Of a DNA stretch of 64,000 bases, positions 54,914 through 63,181 are shown one piece after another; position 1 is the first letter of the stretch, and every line of letters begins with the position of its first letter. The notes beneath the pieces are model-generated. The model saw only the letters and a program-made list of their open reading frames with translations, ran no database searches and was not told the DNA's origin. This DNA is from Gallaecimonas pentaromativorans (GTDB lineage Bacteria; Pseudomonadota; Gammaproteobacteria; Enterobacterales; Gallaecimonadaceae), in NCBI RefSeq assembly GCF_003751625.1, contig NZ_RJUL01000005.1:62001-126000 (forward strand), read 5' to 3'. Both the position numbers and the translations under genes were made by a program.

Positions 54914-56332
54914 ATGCAAGACACCCTTAACAGCCACCAAGATCTCCCGGCCTTGCTGGCCGCCCAGCGCCACGCTTTTGTTGCCGAACCGGCGCCCAGC
55001 CTTGGCCAGCGCAAGGTGCGGCTGGCTACTTTGCGCAAAGCGGTGCTGGCCTACCGCGCGCGCTTTCAAGCCGCCATCAGCGCCGATTTTAGCCACCGTT
55101 CGGCCTTTGAAACCGACATCATGGAGCTGATGGGGGTGGTGCAGGCCATCGACTACCTGAGTAAAAAGCTGCGCCGCTTTATGAAACCGCAGCGCCGCCA
55201 TGTCGGCCTTTACTACCAATCAGGCAAGGCCTATGTGAGCTACCAGCCCCTGGGGGTAGTGGGCATCATGGCGCCCTGGAATTACCCCCTGTCCCTGACC
55301 TTGATTCCCCTGGCTACCGCCCTTGCCGCTGGTAACAGGGCCATGGTCAAGCCGTCGGAGCTGACGCCGCGCACCAGTGCGCTATTGCAGGAAATGCTGG
55401 CGGCCAGTTTCCCGAAAGAGGAAGTGGCGGTGGTGCTGGGCGGGCCTGAGCTGGGCGCCGATTTCAGCCGCTTGCCCTTCGACCACCTGTTTTTTACCGG
55501 CAGCACTGCGGTGGGCCGCAAGATAATGCAGTCAGCCAGTGACAACCTGGTGCCCCTGACCCTGGAGCTGGGCGGCAAGAGCCCGGCCCTGGTGGCCCCA
55601 GGTTATGCCAAGGCTGAGGCCGCCGCCCATATTGCCTACGGCAAGTTGGCCAATGGCGGCCAAACTTGCGTCGCCCCTGATTACGCCCTGGTGCACGAGG
55701 ATGAACGCGACGCCTTCATAGCCCATTACCAACAGGCGGTGGCCCGGCTCTACCCCAAAGGGCCGGACAGCGACGACTACACCGCCATCGTCAACCAGCG
55801 CCACTTTGACCGCCTCAATAGCCTGATTGACGATGCCCGCCGCCAGGGCGCCGAGGTACTGACTCTGGGGAACAGGGCCGCAAAGCCCAGGGACCGTACC
55901 CTGGCTCCCACCCTTATTCTTGGGGCCACGGCGCAGATGGCGGTGATGCAAGAAGAGATCTTCGGCCCGGTATTGCCAGTGCTGACCTACCGCACCCTGG
56001 AAGAAGCCATCGATTTTATCAATGCCCGGCCCCGGCCGCTGGCGCTCTATTACTTTGGCGCCACCGACCAGCAATGCGCCGCCGTGCTGGCCCGCACCAC
56101 CTCGGGCAATGTCGGCATCAACAACACCTTGCTGCATGTGGTTCAGGACGACCTGCCCTTTGGTGGCGTCGGCCCCAGCGGCATGGGGGCCTACCACGGC
56201 ATTGAAGGCTTCAGGGCCATGAGCCACGGCAAAGGGGTCTTTATCCAGGGCCGCTGGGCCTTGCCCAAGCTGCTGCGGGCGCCCTTTGGCAAGCTGGCCA
56301 AGTGGACTATGACGCTGATGTTAAGGCCCTAG
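54914..56332 (+). CDS. Coniferyl-aldehyde-dehydrogenase-like aldehyde dehydrogenase
   Basis: 472 residues. ALDH residues: catalytic Cys in NGGQTCVAPDY near residue 248, Glu in LELGGKSPALV near 214, Asn in APWNYPL near 119 and the NAD-loop FTGSTAVGRKI. The short, class-3-like form with a C-terminal hydrophobic tail (LAKWTMTLMLRP) resembles coniferyl aldehyde dehydrogenases, which oxidise aromatic or fatty aldehydes. It ends the operon, 3 bp after the reductase gene, followed by a terminator. Confidence 0.9.
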   Translation: MQDTLNSHQDLPALLAAQRHAFVAEPAPSLGQRKVRLATLRKAVLAYRARFQAAISADFSHRSAFETDIMELMGVVQAIDYLSKKLRRFMKPQRRHVGLYYQSGKAYVSYQPLGVVGIMAPWNYPLSLTLIPLATALAAGNRAMVKPSELTPRTSALLQEMLAASFPKEEVAVVLGGPELGADFSRLPFDHLFFTGSTAVGRKIMQSASDNLVPLTLELGGKSPALVAPGYAKAEAAAHIAYGKLANGGQTCVAPDYALVHEDERDAFIAHYQQAVARLYPKGPDSDDYTAIVNQRHFDRLNSLIDDARRQGAEVLTLGNRAAKPRDRTLAPTLILGATAQMAVMQEEIFGPVLPVLTYRTLEEAIDFINARPRPLALYYFGATDQQCAAVLARTTSGNVGINNTLLHVVQDDLPFGGVGPSGMGAYHGIEGFRAMSHGKGVFIQGRWALPKLLRAPFGKLAKWTMTLMLRP

Positions 56333-56350
56333 TAGCCAGCCGCTGAAAGC

Positions 56351-56379
56351 AAAAAGCCGGGGCAAACCCCGGCTTTTTT
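56351..56379. terminator. Bidirectional terminator between ALDH and merR
   Basis: A5, GCCGGGG, loop CAAA, CCCCGGC, T6. Serves the convergent genes. Confidence 0.92.
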
Positions 56380-56813
56380 CAATCGTCTTGCTCGCCTTTT
56401 GGCCGGTCTTGGCCCTGTTGCAGCTGCGCCAGCACCCGCTTGGCGTTGGTAGCGCAATCCATGCCCGCCGGCTTGGCCTCGATATCCTCGATAATGGCCA
56501 GCAGTTGCCCCTTGCTGCTGGCAAGGCGCGCCTCCAAGGCTTCGATGTCCGCCACCTTGGCTTTTAGCGCCGCCAGCAGTTCATGGTGCTGCCAACTGCT
56601 CAGATCCGGTGGCAGCAGGGTGCGCAGCTCGTCCAGGCTAAAGCCCGCCTGCTGGGCGCTGCTGATAAGGTGTAAGGCCTGCACCGCCTCGGGCGGATAG
56701 CTGCGATAGCCGTTGGCCTTGCGCTTGACCAGTTTGAAAAGACCAATGCGTTCGTAAAAGCGAATGCGCGATGGCGCCAGGCCGGTGCGCTCTGCCAACT
56801 CTCCAATATTCAT
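56379..56813 (-). CDS. MerR-family regulator, probable controller of the 50.6-56.3 kb regulon
   Basis: 144 residues: MerR helix-turn-helix (MNIGELAERTGLAPSRIRFYERIGLFKLVKRKANGYRSYPPEAV), a long coiled-coil (about 80-112) and a single Cys in GMDCATN near residue 119. One Cys argues against a metal-thiolate site with two or three ligands and fits aldehyde or redox sensing, which is inference. It lies next to an operon with MerR-type promoters. Its own upstream region has a short palindrome CAAGGTAACCTTG near 56850. Confidence 0.88.
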   Translation of the reverse strand: MNIGELAERTGLAPSRIRFYERIGLFKLVKRKANGYRSYPPEAVQALHLISSAQQAGFSLDELRTLLPPDLSSWQHHELLAALKAKVADIEALEARLASSKGQLLAIIEDIEAKPAGMDCATNAKRVLAQLQQGQDRPKGEQDD

Positions 56814-56953
56814 GCTGCCTTGCTCATACCTAAAAAGCCCTACCCAAGGTTACCTTGATGAGAACGATATTGCCTTGGATAAAGCGTCAGGCTAGGGCAC
56901 TGCCAAGAAAAGGGCAGTACCTCGGTAGGAGCTTAGAGCGCCCTTGGGCGCCT

Positions 56954-57922
56954 TTATTCCGGCAGGTGCTGGCGGAAGAAGCCGGTCAGTTTGTCAAAGG
57001 GGATAAGGCTAACCCTGTCATACAAATCCACATGGCCGGCGCCTGGCACCACAAACAGTTCCTTGGGCTCGATGGCGCGCTGATAGGCATCTTCACTGAA
57101 CTCTTTCGAGTGGGCTTCGCTGCCGGTGATAAACAGCAGCGGGCGCGGCGAAATGGCATCCATGTCGTTGAATGGATAGAAGTTCATGAACTTCACATTG
57201 CTGCTAAGGGTGGGGTGAGTGGTCAGGGCCGGTGACGAGCTCTTGGGGGTAAATTCCCCGCGCGCGGTGCGGTAGAAATCAAAAAACTCACGCTCGATGG
57301 GGTGGGAGTTTTCGTCAATCTTATGGGGCGAGCCGCTGGTGTACAGGGGCTCGCCACCGCTAAATTCCACATAACGCTGTTCGGCGGCTTCGGCTATCAC
57401 CTGCTTGCGCGTTTCAAGGCTCAAGGATTTATGAAGGGCGTGGCGGTTGGCGTCGCCCATGTTGTACATGCTGACGGTGGCAACGGCCTTGAGGCGGGGG
57501 TCGATTTTGGCGGCGCTGATAAGAAAGCTGCCGCTGCCGCAAATGCCGATACCGCCGATACGCTGGCGATCGACAAAGGGGCGGGTGCCGAGGAAATCCA
57601 CGCCAGCACTGAAGGTTTCGGCGTAAAGGTCCGGTGAAACGGCGTTGCGTGGCTCGCCTTCACTTTCTCCCCAAAACGACAGATCCACCGCCAGGGTGAC
57701 AAAGCCCTGCTCGGCCATTTTGGTGGCGTAGAGATTGGCGCTTTGCTCCTTGACCGCCCCCATGGGGTGGCCCACTACCAGCGCCGCCTGGGCCTGGGTT
57801 TTATCCAAGTCGTTCGGGATAAAAAGGTTGCCCACTACCTGCATCCGGTACTGGTTTTGAAAGGTCACCCTTTGCTGAGTGACCTTGTCGCTTTGATAAA
57901 AGTTATTGGCATCTTGAGGCAT
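56954..57922 (-). CDS. Alpha/beta hydrolase (YcjY/dienelactone-hydrolase-like)
   Basis: 322 residues. A large alpha/beta hydrolase with GHPMGAVKEQSANLYATKMAEQGF (oxyanion region) and GIGICGSGSF, where the nucleophile lies in a CGSGS elbow; acid and His in FITGSEAHS and GAGHVDLYD. Close in style to E. coli YcjY and S15-like hydrolases of unknown substrate. The ATG at 57922 follows AGGAA. It lies 54 bp after the MFS gene on the same strand, so they may be co-transcribed. Confidence 0.85.
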   Translation of the reverse strand: MPQDANNFYQSDKVTQQRVTFQNQYRMQVVGNLFIPNDLDKTQAQAALVVGHPMGAVKEQSANLYATKMAEQGFVTLAVDLSFWGESEGEPRNAVSPDLYAETFSAGVDFLGTRPFVDRQRIGGIGICGSGSFLISAAKIDPRLKAVATVSMYNMGDANRHALHKSLSLETRKQVIAEAAEQRYVEFSGGEPLYTSGSPHKIDENSHPIEREFFDFYRTARGEFTPKSSSPALTTHPTLSSNVKFMNFYPFNDMDAISPRPLLFITGSEAHSKEFSEDAYQRAIEPKELFVVPGAGHVDLYDRVSLIPFDKLTGFFRQHLPE

Positions 57923-57976
57923 AACGGTTCCTTTGACGCGGTGTCGATAAGGTGAGGTTGCCAGGGGCAACGGGGG

Positions 57977-59173
57977 TTAATCGATGGTTTCTGGCTGGGC
58001 CGGGTGCCGCCCCAGCCTAAAGCCAGGGCCAATTACCATGGACGCCAACACCAGCATGGCGCTGCCAAACAGGAAGCTGGCGACAATGGTGATTTGGTCA
58101 ACCAGCAGGCCGCCCACGGCGCCGCCGAGCATGATGGAGAGCTGGATAGCGGCCACCATCAAGCCGCCACCGCTCTCGGCGTCATCGCCCATGGCGTGGG
58201 CCAGCCAAGCCGACCAGCACACCGGAATGGCCGAAAACACCAGGCCCCAGGCGATCATCAGCGCGGCGGCGCTTTCCAGCCGGCCCCCCAGCCACACCAG
58301 GCTCAGGGTCAGGGCGGCGATCACCAGCGGCAGCCAGCGCAGCATGGGAAAGAGCTTTTCTTTTTCCAGCAGCTTGCTGGCCAGTTTGGTGCCCAAAAAA
58401 CCGGCCAGTCCCAGCCCCAGCAGCAATAGTGAAAGCTGGCTGGCGCTAACCCCGGTACGGGTTTCCAAAAAGGGGCGAAGGTAGGTAAAGGTGGCAAACA
58501 TGCCCGAGAAGGTGAGCATCACTGCGGTCATGCCAAAGGCCACATGGCGGCGTTTTAACAGGGCAAAGACCCTGGATACCGGAATGCCGGCCTTGGGCGG
58601 CATGGAGGGCATGGCCCGCAGCTGCCAAACCAGGTTCAACAGTACCAAAGGCACCAGCCCCCAGAAGATGGCGCGCCAGCCCACAATGGCGCCTAGGTAG
58701 GCGCCGATGGGCGCGGCAAAGGCGGTGGCCACGGCGTTACCCATGTAAATCATGCCAAGGGCGCGGGCCACCATGGCCTTGGGCACCAGCTGAATAACGG
58801 TGGCCGTGGACAATGCCCAGAAGCCGCCAACGGCCATGCCCAGCAGCGCCCTTGCCACCATCAGCAGGCTGAAGTTGGCGGCGCTGGCAATCAGCACCAG
58901 TGACACCAGCATCAGTACCGTCATGGCCAGCAGCACATGGCGGCGGTCATAGCGGCCAGCAATGGGGGCGATCAGCAGGCTGGTCAGCACCGCGAACAAA
59001 CCGGAGATGGAAATGGCCTGGCCAGCCATGCCGTCGGTGGCATTGAGATCGGCGGCAATTGGGGTCAGCAGGCTGACCGGCATAAACTCCGAGGCAATCA
59101 GCATGGCCACACAAAGCGCCATGGAGCCAATGGCGCTCCACATCTGTTTGGCGGGCAACAAGGTCGGGGACAT
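57977..59173 (-). CDS. MFS transporter, DHA1-type exporter
   Basis: 398 residues, 12 membrane helices. The loop motif APIAGRYDRRHVLL between helices 2 and 3 and the helix-5 ALSTATVIQLVPK region match drug-efflux MFS proteins (AraJ/NepI-like), with MPVSLLTPIAADL at the first helix. The substrate is not predictable. The ATG at 59173 is used rather than 59185. A 21-bp dyad lies 109 bp upstream and two LysR genes precede it on the same strand. Confidence 0.88.
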   Translation of the reverse strand: MSPTLLPAKQMWSAIGSMALCVAMLIASEFMPVSLLTPIAADLNATDGMAGQAISISGLFAVLTSLLIAPIAGRYDRRHVLLAMTVLMLVSLVLIASAANFSLLMVARALLGMAVGGFWALSTATVIQLVPKAMVARALGMIYMGNAVATAFAAPIGAYLGAIVGWRAIFWGLVPLVLLNLVWQLRAMPSMPPKAGIPVSRVFALLKRRHVAFGMTAVMLTFSGMFATFTYLRPFLETRTGVSASQLSLLLLGLGLAGFLGTKLASKLLEKEKLFPMLRWLPLVIAALTLSLVWLGGRLESAAALMIAWGLVFSAIPVCWSAWLAHAMGDDAESGGGLMVAAIQLSIMLGGAVGGLLVDQITIVASFLFGSAMLVLASMVIGPGFRLGRHPAQPETID

Positions 59174-59502
59174 TTCACACTCCACAGCGAAACTCTGTGC
59201 CAGCGCCTTGCTGGCAGCACAAGCAAATAAAAGATGGGAGAGGCCATGATAAGGAGCGCCGAGCAGAAATTAAGCGAATTCGCCTCACATTGGTTATGAG
59301 GCAGGTTAATTAATGTAAATTTTTGATTTTACTTTTATTTTCTGTTTTTTCTGCGGTTGAGATGACGAAGAAATGAGACTGGCGCTGTATTTATCAATCC
59401 GGTTAACGCTGCTGCTTTGGTCATCAGAGCGCCTTACCCGGCTGGGATACCGTGGCCGAAAAACCGGCCGCTGCCGAGCAAGGGCTGTTAGATGGCTAAG
59501 CC
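59174..59502. other. Gene-less control region of the MFS gene
   Basis: About 330 bp. It contains the dyad GCCTCA-N9-TGAGGC (59282-59302), the kind of site LysR proteins bind, and an AT-rich promoter-like stretch (59305-59355). No gene seen. Confidence 0.45.
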
Positions 59503-60399
59503 TCAGGGCTGGTGGTGGCGCAGCCTGTTTAACAGCAGCTCAAAAGCTTTGGAGGGCTGGCGGCGGCTGGGGTAGTAGAGGTAAAAGCCGTCCCACAGCG
59601 GAAACCAGTCGTCCAACAGGCTGACCAGCTCGCCGCTGTCGAGATAGGGCTGGGCCATGTCCCGCGGCACGTGGGCCAGCCCCTGGCCTTCGCGGGCAGC
59701 CATGATTTGCTGCTCGGTACGGCTAAACACCAGTTGGCAATCGGCTTTGACGTTAAGGGCTTTGCCGTCTTTTTCAAACTCCCACACATACAAGTTGCCG
59801 TGAGTGGGCAGGCGCAGGCCAATGCAGCTGTGGCCCATCACATCATGGGGATGAGCCGGGGCCGGGTGCTGAGCCAGGTAGTCAGGGGAGGCCACCAGCG
59901 CAAAGCGCACATCCGGGCCGATGCGCACCGAGATCATGCCGTCTGACAAGTGCTCTCCCAGCCGAGTACCGGCATCAAAACCTTTGGCCACGATGTCCAC
60001 CAGGGCGTAGTCGTCAATCAGCTCCAGGCGGATATCGGGGTACTCCTTTAGAAAGGACTTGAGCTTGGGCCACAGCAGGCCATAAACAGCCATGTCCGAG
60101 GTGGAAATACGGATGGTGCCGGAGGGCTTGTCACTCAAGTCTTTGATGGATTGGATCTTGTCTTGAATGGCGTCCAGGTCTGGGCCTAGATCGTCTAAAA
60201 ACTTCTGGCCCAAATCGGTCAGCGACACGCTGCGGGTGGTGCGGGTTAATAGCCGCACCTCAAGCCGCGCTTCAAGGTTGCGCATGCTGTGGCTGAGCGC
60301 CGATTGGGATATGCCGAGCTGGGCGGCAGCCCGGGTGAAGCTGCGCTCCCGGGCTACGGTGACAAAGGCCACCAGATCGTTGAGGTTTTCTCTTGCCAA
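59503..60399 (-). CDS. LysR-family regulator 1
   Basis: 298 residues: winged helix-turn-helix (SFTRAAAQLGISQSALSHSMRNLEARLEVRLLTRTTRSVSLTDLG) and a substrate domain with GTIRISTSDMAVYGLLWPKL. Start is TTG with AAGG upstream; no suitable ATG exists. It follows the second LysR gene by 28 bp on the same strand and precedes the MFS gene. Probably the local regulator of the MFS exporter. Confidence 0.87.
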   Translation of the reverse strand: MARENLNDLVAFVTVARERSFTRAAAQLGISQSALSHSMRNLEARLEVRLLTRTTRSVSLTDLGQKFLDDLGPDLDAIQDKIQSIKDLSDKPSGTIRISTSDMAVYGLLWPKLKSFLKEYPDIRLELIDDYALVDIVAKGFDAGTRLGEHLSDGMISVRIGPDVRFALVASPDYLAQHPAPAHPHDVMGHSCIGLRLPTHGNLYVWEFEKDGKALNVKADCQLVFSRTEQQIMAAREGQGLAHVPRDMAQPYLDSGELVSLLDDWFPLWDGFYLYYPSRRQPSKAFELLLNRLRHHQP

Positions 60400-60427
60400 A
60401 ATGGGTCACTACCTTTGGGTTAAAGGG

Positions 60428-61324
60428 CTAGCGGCTGGATACCCGCAGCTGCTCAAGCACCAGATCGAAAACCGGTGAAGCCAGGCGGCGGTTGGGGTAG
60501 TAAAGGTGATAGCCGGTAAATGGCGGGCACCAGTCTTCCAGCAGCCTCACCAAAGCGCCGTCTTCGATGTGCTCGGTAAAGCAGTCTTCGGGCAAAAAGG
60601 CGATGCCAAAGCCCTGCATCGCTGCCCGGGTAATGGGCAGCACGCCGTTGAACACCAACTGCCCCTGCACATTGACATTAAGCTGGCGCTCGCCTTTTTC
60701 CAGCTCCCAGGCGTAAAGGCCGCCGTAGGTGGGCAGGCGCAGGTTGATGCAGTTGTGCTTTACCAAGTCTTGCGGCGTCTTGGGGTGGCCGTGGCTGGCC
60801 AGATACTCGGGCGAGGCTACCGCTGCCATGCGCAGATCCGCTCCGATGCGCACCGCTATCATGTCTTTACCAAGGCGCTCGCCAAAGCGCACCCCGGCGT
60901 CAAAACGGTGCTCGACGATGTCGGTCAGGCCGTAATCGGAGTTGAGCTCCACGTGGATATCCGGGTGCTCTTTTAAAAAGGGGGCCAGCTTGGGCCAAAG
61001 GATGGTGTCGATGGCATGGTCGCTGGCAGAGATACGGATGCTGCCGGAGGCCTTTTCTTTTAGCTCGTTAAGGCCAGCCAATTCAGCATCAATTTCCTCG
61101 AAATGGGGGGCCACTCGCGTCAATAACCGCTCACCGGCCTGGGTGGGGGAGACACTACGGGTGGTGCGGGTCAGCAGCCGTATCCCCAGCCGCTCTTCGA
61201 GTTTGCGAATGGTGTGGCTAAGGGCCGACTGGGAAATGCCCAGGCTGGCGGCGGCCCGGGTAAAACTGCGCTCTTTGGCGACGGCAATGAACGCCAGCAG
61301 ATCGCTGTAACTTTCGCGGCTCAC
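60428..61324 (-). CDS. LysR-family regulator 2, paralogue of its neighbour
   Basis: 298 residues, the same length and layout as the adjacent LysR gene: SFTRAAASLGISQSALSHTIRKLEERLGIRLLTRTTRSVSPTQAG, then GSIRISASDHAIDTILWPKLAPF. Start is GTG after GAGGA. Tandem position suggests duplication within a subfamily. Effector unknown. Confidence 0.87.
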   Translation of the reverse strand: MSRESYSDLLAFIAVAKERSFTRAAASLGISQSALSHTIRKLEERLGIRLLTRTTRSVSPTQAGERLLTRVAPHFEEIDAELAGLNELKEKASGSIRISASDHAIDTILWPKLAPFLKEHPDIHVELNSDYGLTDIVEHRFDAGVRFGERLGKDMIAVRIGADLRMAAVASPEYLASHGHPKTPQDLVKHNCINLRLPTYGGLYAWELEKGERQLNVNVQGQLVFNGVLPITRAAMQGFGIAFLPEDCFTEHIEDGALVRLLEDWCPPFTGYHLYYPNRRLASPVFDLVLEQLRVSSR

Positions 61325-61671
61325 TTATGAGCGTCCTCAATGAAACGGCATCTATTATGCTGCTCCAAATTATGTGTTTGCCCCGCCAGATAGCAAGCCT
61401 CCCACCCCTTACCCTTAGATTGCGTTTTTTGCTAGGCCTTGTACCGCAAGGGCTGTAGCGGATATATGAGATTTGCTCATATCCGTATTGTGGTGGGTGC
61501 ACTTAATCGCTGGCCCTCCTTGGGCAATGCTGCTGGGTTGATGCTGCCGGCGCCGCCAAGGCTCGGCCATAGACGGTGACAGCGCTTAGCCAAGCGCTGG
61601 CGTGCATCAGGGGGCGGTAAGCGTCTGGCTGGCTCGGCAAGGTGGCGTTATAAATGCGGGGTGCGAGGCAT
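61325..61671. other. Gene-less region between LysR 2 and the cupin gene
   Basis: About 350 bp. Contains an imperfect dyad CGGATATATGAG-ATTTG-CTCATATCCG (61459-61485), a candidate operator or hairpin. Small ORFs here show no family features. It may be decayed sequence. Confidence 0.4.
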
Positions 61672-61693
61672 AAAAAACCGGCCTTGGGGCCGG
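61672..61693 (-). terminator. Terminator after the cupin gene
   Basis: On the minus strand: CCGGCC, loop CCAA, GGCCGG, then T6. Confidence 0.85.
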
Positions 61694-61710
61694 CTTTGTA
61701 AAAGGCGCGC

Positions 61711-62154
61711 TCAGTCTTTTTTGACCGGGCCTGCCAGGTAGTCTGCATCTGACACCGGCTCAAACCAGGTAACCGGGCTGCCGTCCAGCGCTTCTTGCAC
61801 TGCCACGTGTTGCATCGCGGTGGTGTCGGTGGCGCCGTGCCAGTGGCGGCGACCGCAGTTGCACCAGATAAGGTCGCCGGGGCGGATTTCGGTTTTCGGG
61901 CCGCCTTCACATTGGGTCCAGCCCACACCGTCGGTTACTAGCAGGGTCTGGCCGAGGGGATGGGAGTGCCAGTTGGTGCGGGCGCCGGGCTCGAAGTTCA
62001 CCACCGCCAGTCCGATGCGCGACGGGCCGGGGGCATTGAAGATGCGGTCAATGCGCACATTGCCGGTAAACCAGTCGGTCGGGCCTTTGATGGCGGGGCT
62101 GGCACCAGCGCGGTGCACCTGCATGTCGAGGTCTTTGCTATCGGTATTGCTCAT
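61711..62154 (-). CDS. Small cupin protein, mandelonitrile-lyase-like
   Basis: 147 residues. Single cupin domain: motif 1 NWHSHPLGQTLLVTDGVGW and motif 2 IRPGDLIWCNCGRRHWHGAT. The three His ligands typical of the fold are in HSHP and HWH. The usual IPPGxKHWHGA is here CNCGRRHWHGA, with two Cys flanking Asn, which is unusual. The family includes small cupin hydroxynitrile lyases and many unassigned proteins. GGGAG precedes the ATG. Divergent from LysR 3, which probably controls it. Confidence 0.85.
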   Translation of the reverse strand: MSNTDSKDLDMQVHRAGASPAIKGPTDWFTGNVRIDRIFNAPGPSRIGLAVVNFEPGARTNWHSHPLGQTLLVTDGVGWTQCEGGPKTEIRPGDLIWCNCGRRHWHGATDTTAMQHVAVQEALDGSPVTWFEPVSDADYLAGPVKKD

Positions 62155-62258
62155 AACCGGCTCCCGGTTGTGTTGAAAGAGGAGCTAACAAGATAGCAAT
62201 GTCTGATTGTGCTGATAATATGGCTAATTAAGAACCCTGTTTTAAGATAAGCTTCATA

Positions 62259-63149
62259 ATGACAAGCCCGAGTCTGGACGAACTCAAGGTCTTTGTGGCC
62301 GTTGCCCGTGAAGGTAACTTTACCCGGGCTGCCGCCCACCTGGGGGTGTCGCCTTCGGCGGTGAGCCAGACCTTGCGCAGCCTCGAAGAGCGCCTTGGGG
62401 TGCGGCTATTGACCCGCACTACCCGTAGCGTCACCCGCACCGAAGCCGGTGAGCGGCTGTTGCAAAGCGTGGCGCCGCTGCTAGAAGAAATCGATGGCCA
62501 CCTGGCAAGCCTTGCCGAGCTGCGGGACAACCCGGCTGGCACGGTGCGCATCACCGCCGACGAGTTTGCCTGCCGCCATGTGCTGTGGCCCAAACTGGCG
62601 CCGCTGTTGGCAAGCTACCCTGAGCTGACCATCGAGCTCATCACCGACTACGGCCTCACCGATATCGCTGCCGAGCGTTTTGATGCCGGGGTCAGAGTAG
62701 GGGGCATGATCGCCGCCGACATGGTGGCGGTGCCCATAGCGCCACCGATGCGGCTGATGACGGTGGCGTCTCCTGCCTACCTGGCTGAAGCCGGCACCCC
62801 ACAAAGCCCCGAGGCGCTAACGGCGCACCGCTGCATTAACCTGCGCCTGCCCACCTACGGTGGCCTTTATGCCTGGGAGTTTTCAAAGGCCGGGCGAGAA
62901 TCGCGGGTACGGGTGAACGGGCCCCTTATCATGAACAGCTCTTTGCAAATCCTTGATGCTTGCCTGGCCGGTATTGGTCTTGCGCAGCTACCCAATGCCC
63001 TGGTGGAGCCGCACCTTGCGGCCGGGGCGCTGGTGGAGGTGCTGGCCGACTGGTGCGAGTCCTTTGACGGCTATCACCTTTATTACCCCAGCCGGCGCCA
63101 GCAGACGGCGGCCTTTAAAGTGGTAGTAGAGGCGCTCAAACTAAGGTGA
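62259..63149 (+). CDS. LysR-family regulator 3
   Basis: 296 residues, a relative of LysR 1 and 2: NFTRAAAHLGVSPSAVSQTLRSLEERLGVRLLTRTTRSVTRTEAG and GTVRITADEFACRHVLWPKL. Divergent from the cupin gene, with an imperfect dyad AGCAAT-GTCTG-ATTGTGCT between them. The neighbour arrangement suggests control of the cupin; the effector is unknown. Confidence 0.88.
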   Translation: MTSPSLDELKVFVAVAREGNFTRAAAHLGVSPSAVSQTLRSLEERLGVRLLTRTTRSVTRTEAGERLLQSVAPLLEEIDGHLASLAELRDNPAGTVRITADEFACRHVLWPKLAPLLASYPELTIELITDYGLTDIAAERFDAGVRVGGMIAADMVAVPIAPPMRLMTVASPAYLAEAGTPQSPEALTAHRCINLRLPTYGGLYAWEFSKAGRESRVRVNGPLIMNSSLQILDACLAGIGLAQLPNALVEPHLAAGALVEVLADWCESFDGYHLYYPSRRQQTAAFKVVVEALKLR

Positions 63150-63181
63150 CAAAGGCAAGTGGGCACTGCCTTTGTCTGGGC

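Noticed and set aside
61503-61928. 141-codon minus-strand ORF overlapping the cupin gene
   Set aside because: It overlaps the cupin in another frame and runs through the terminator at 61672-61693; no recognisable domain.
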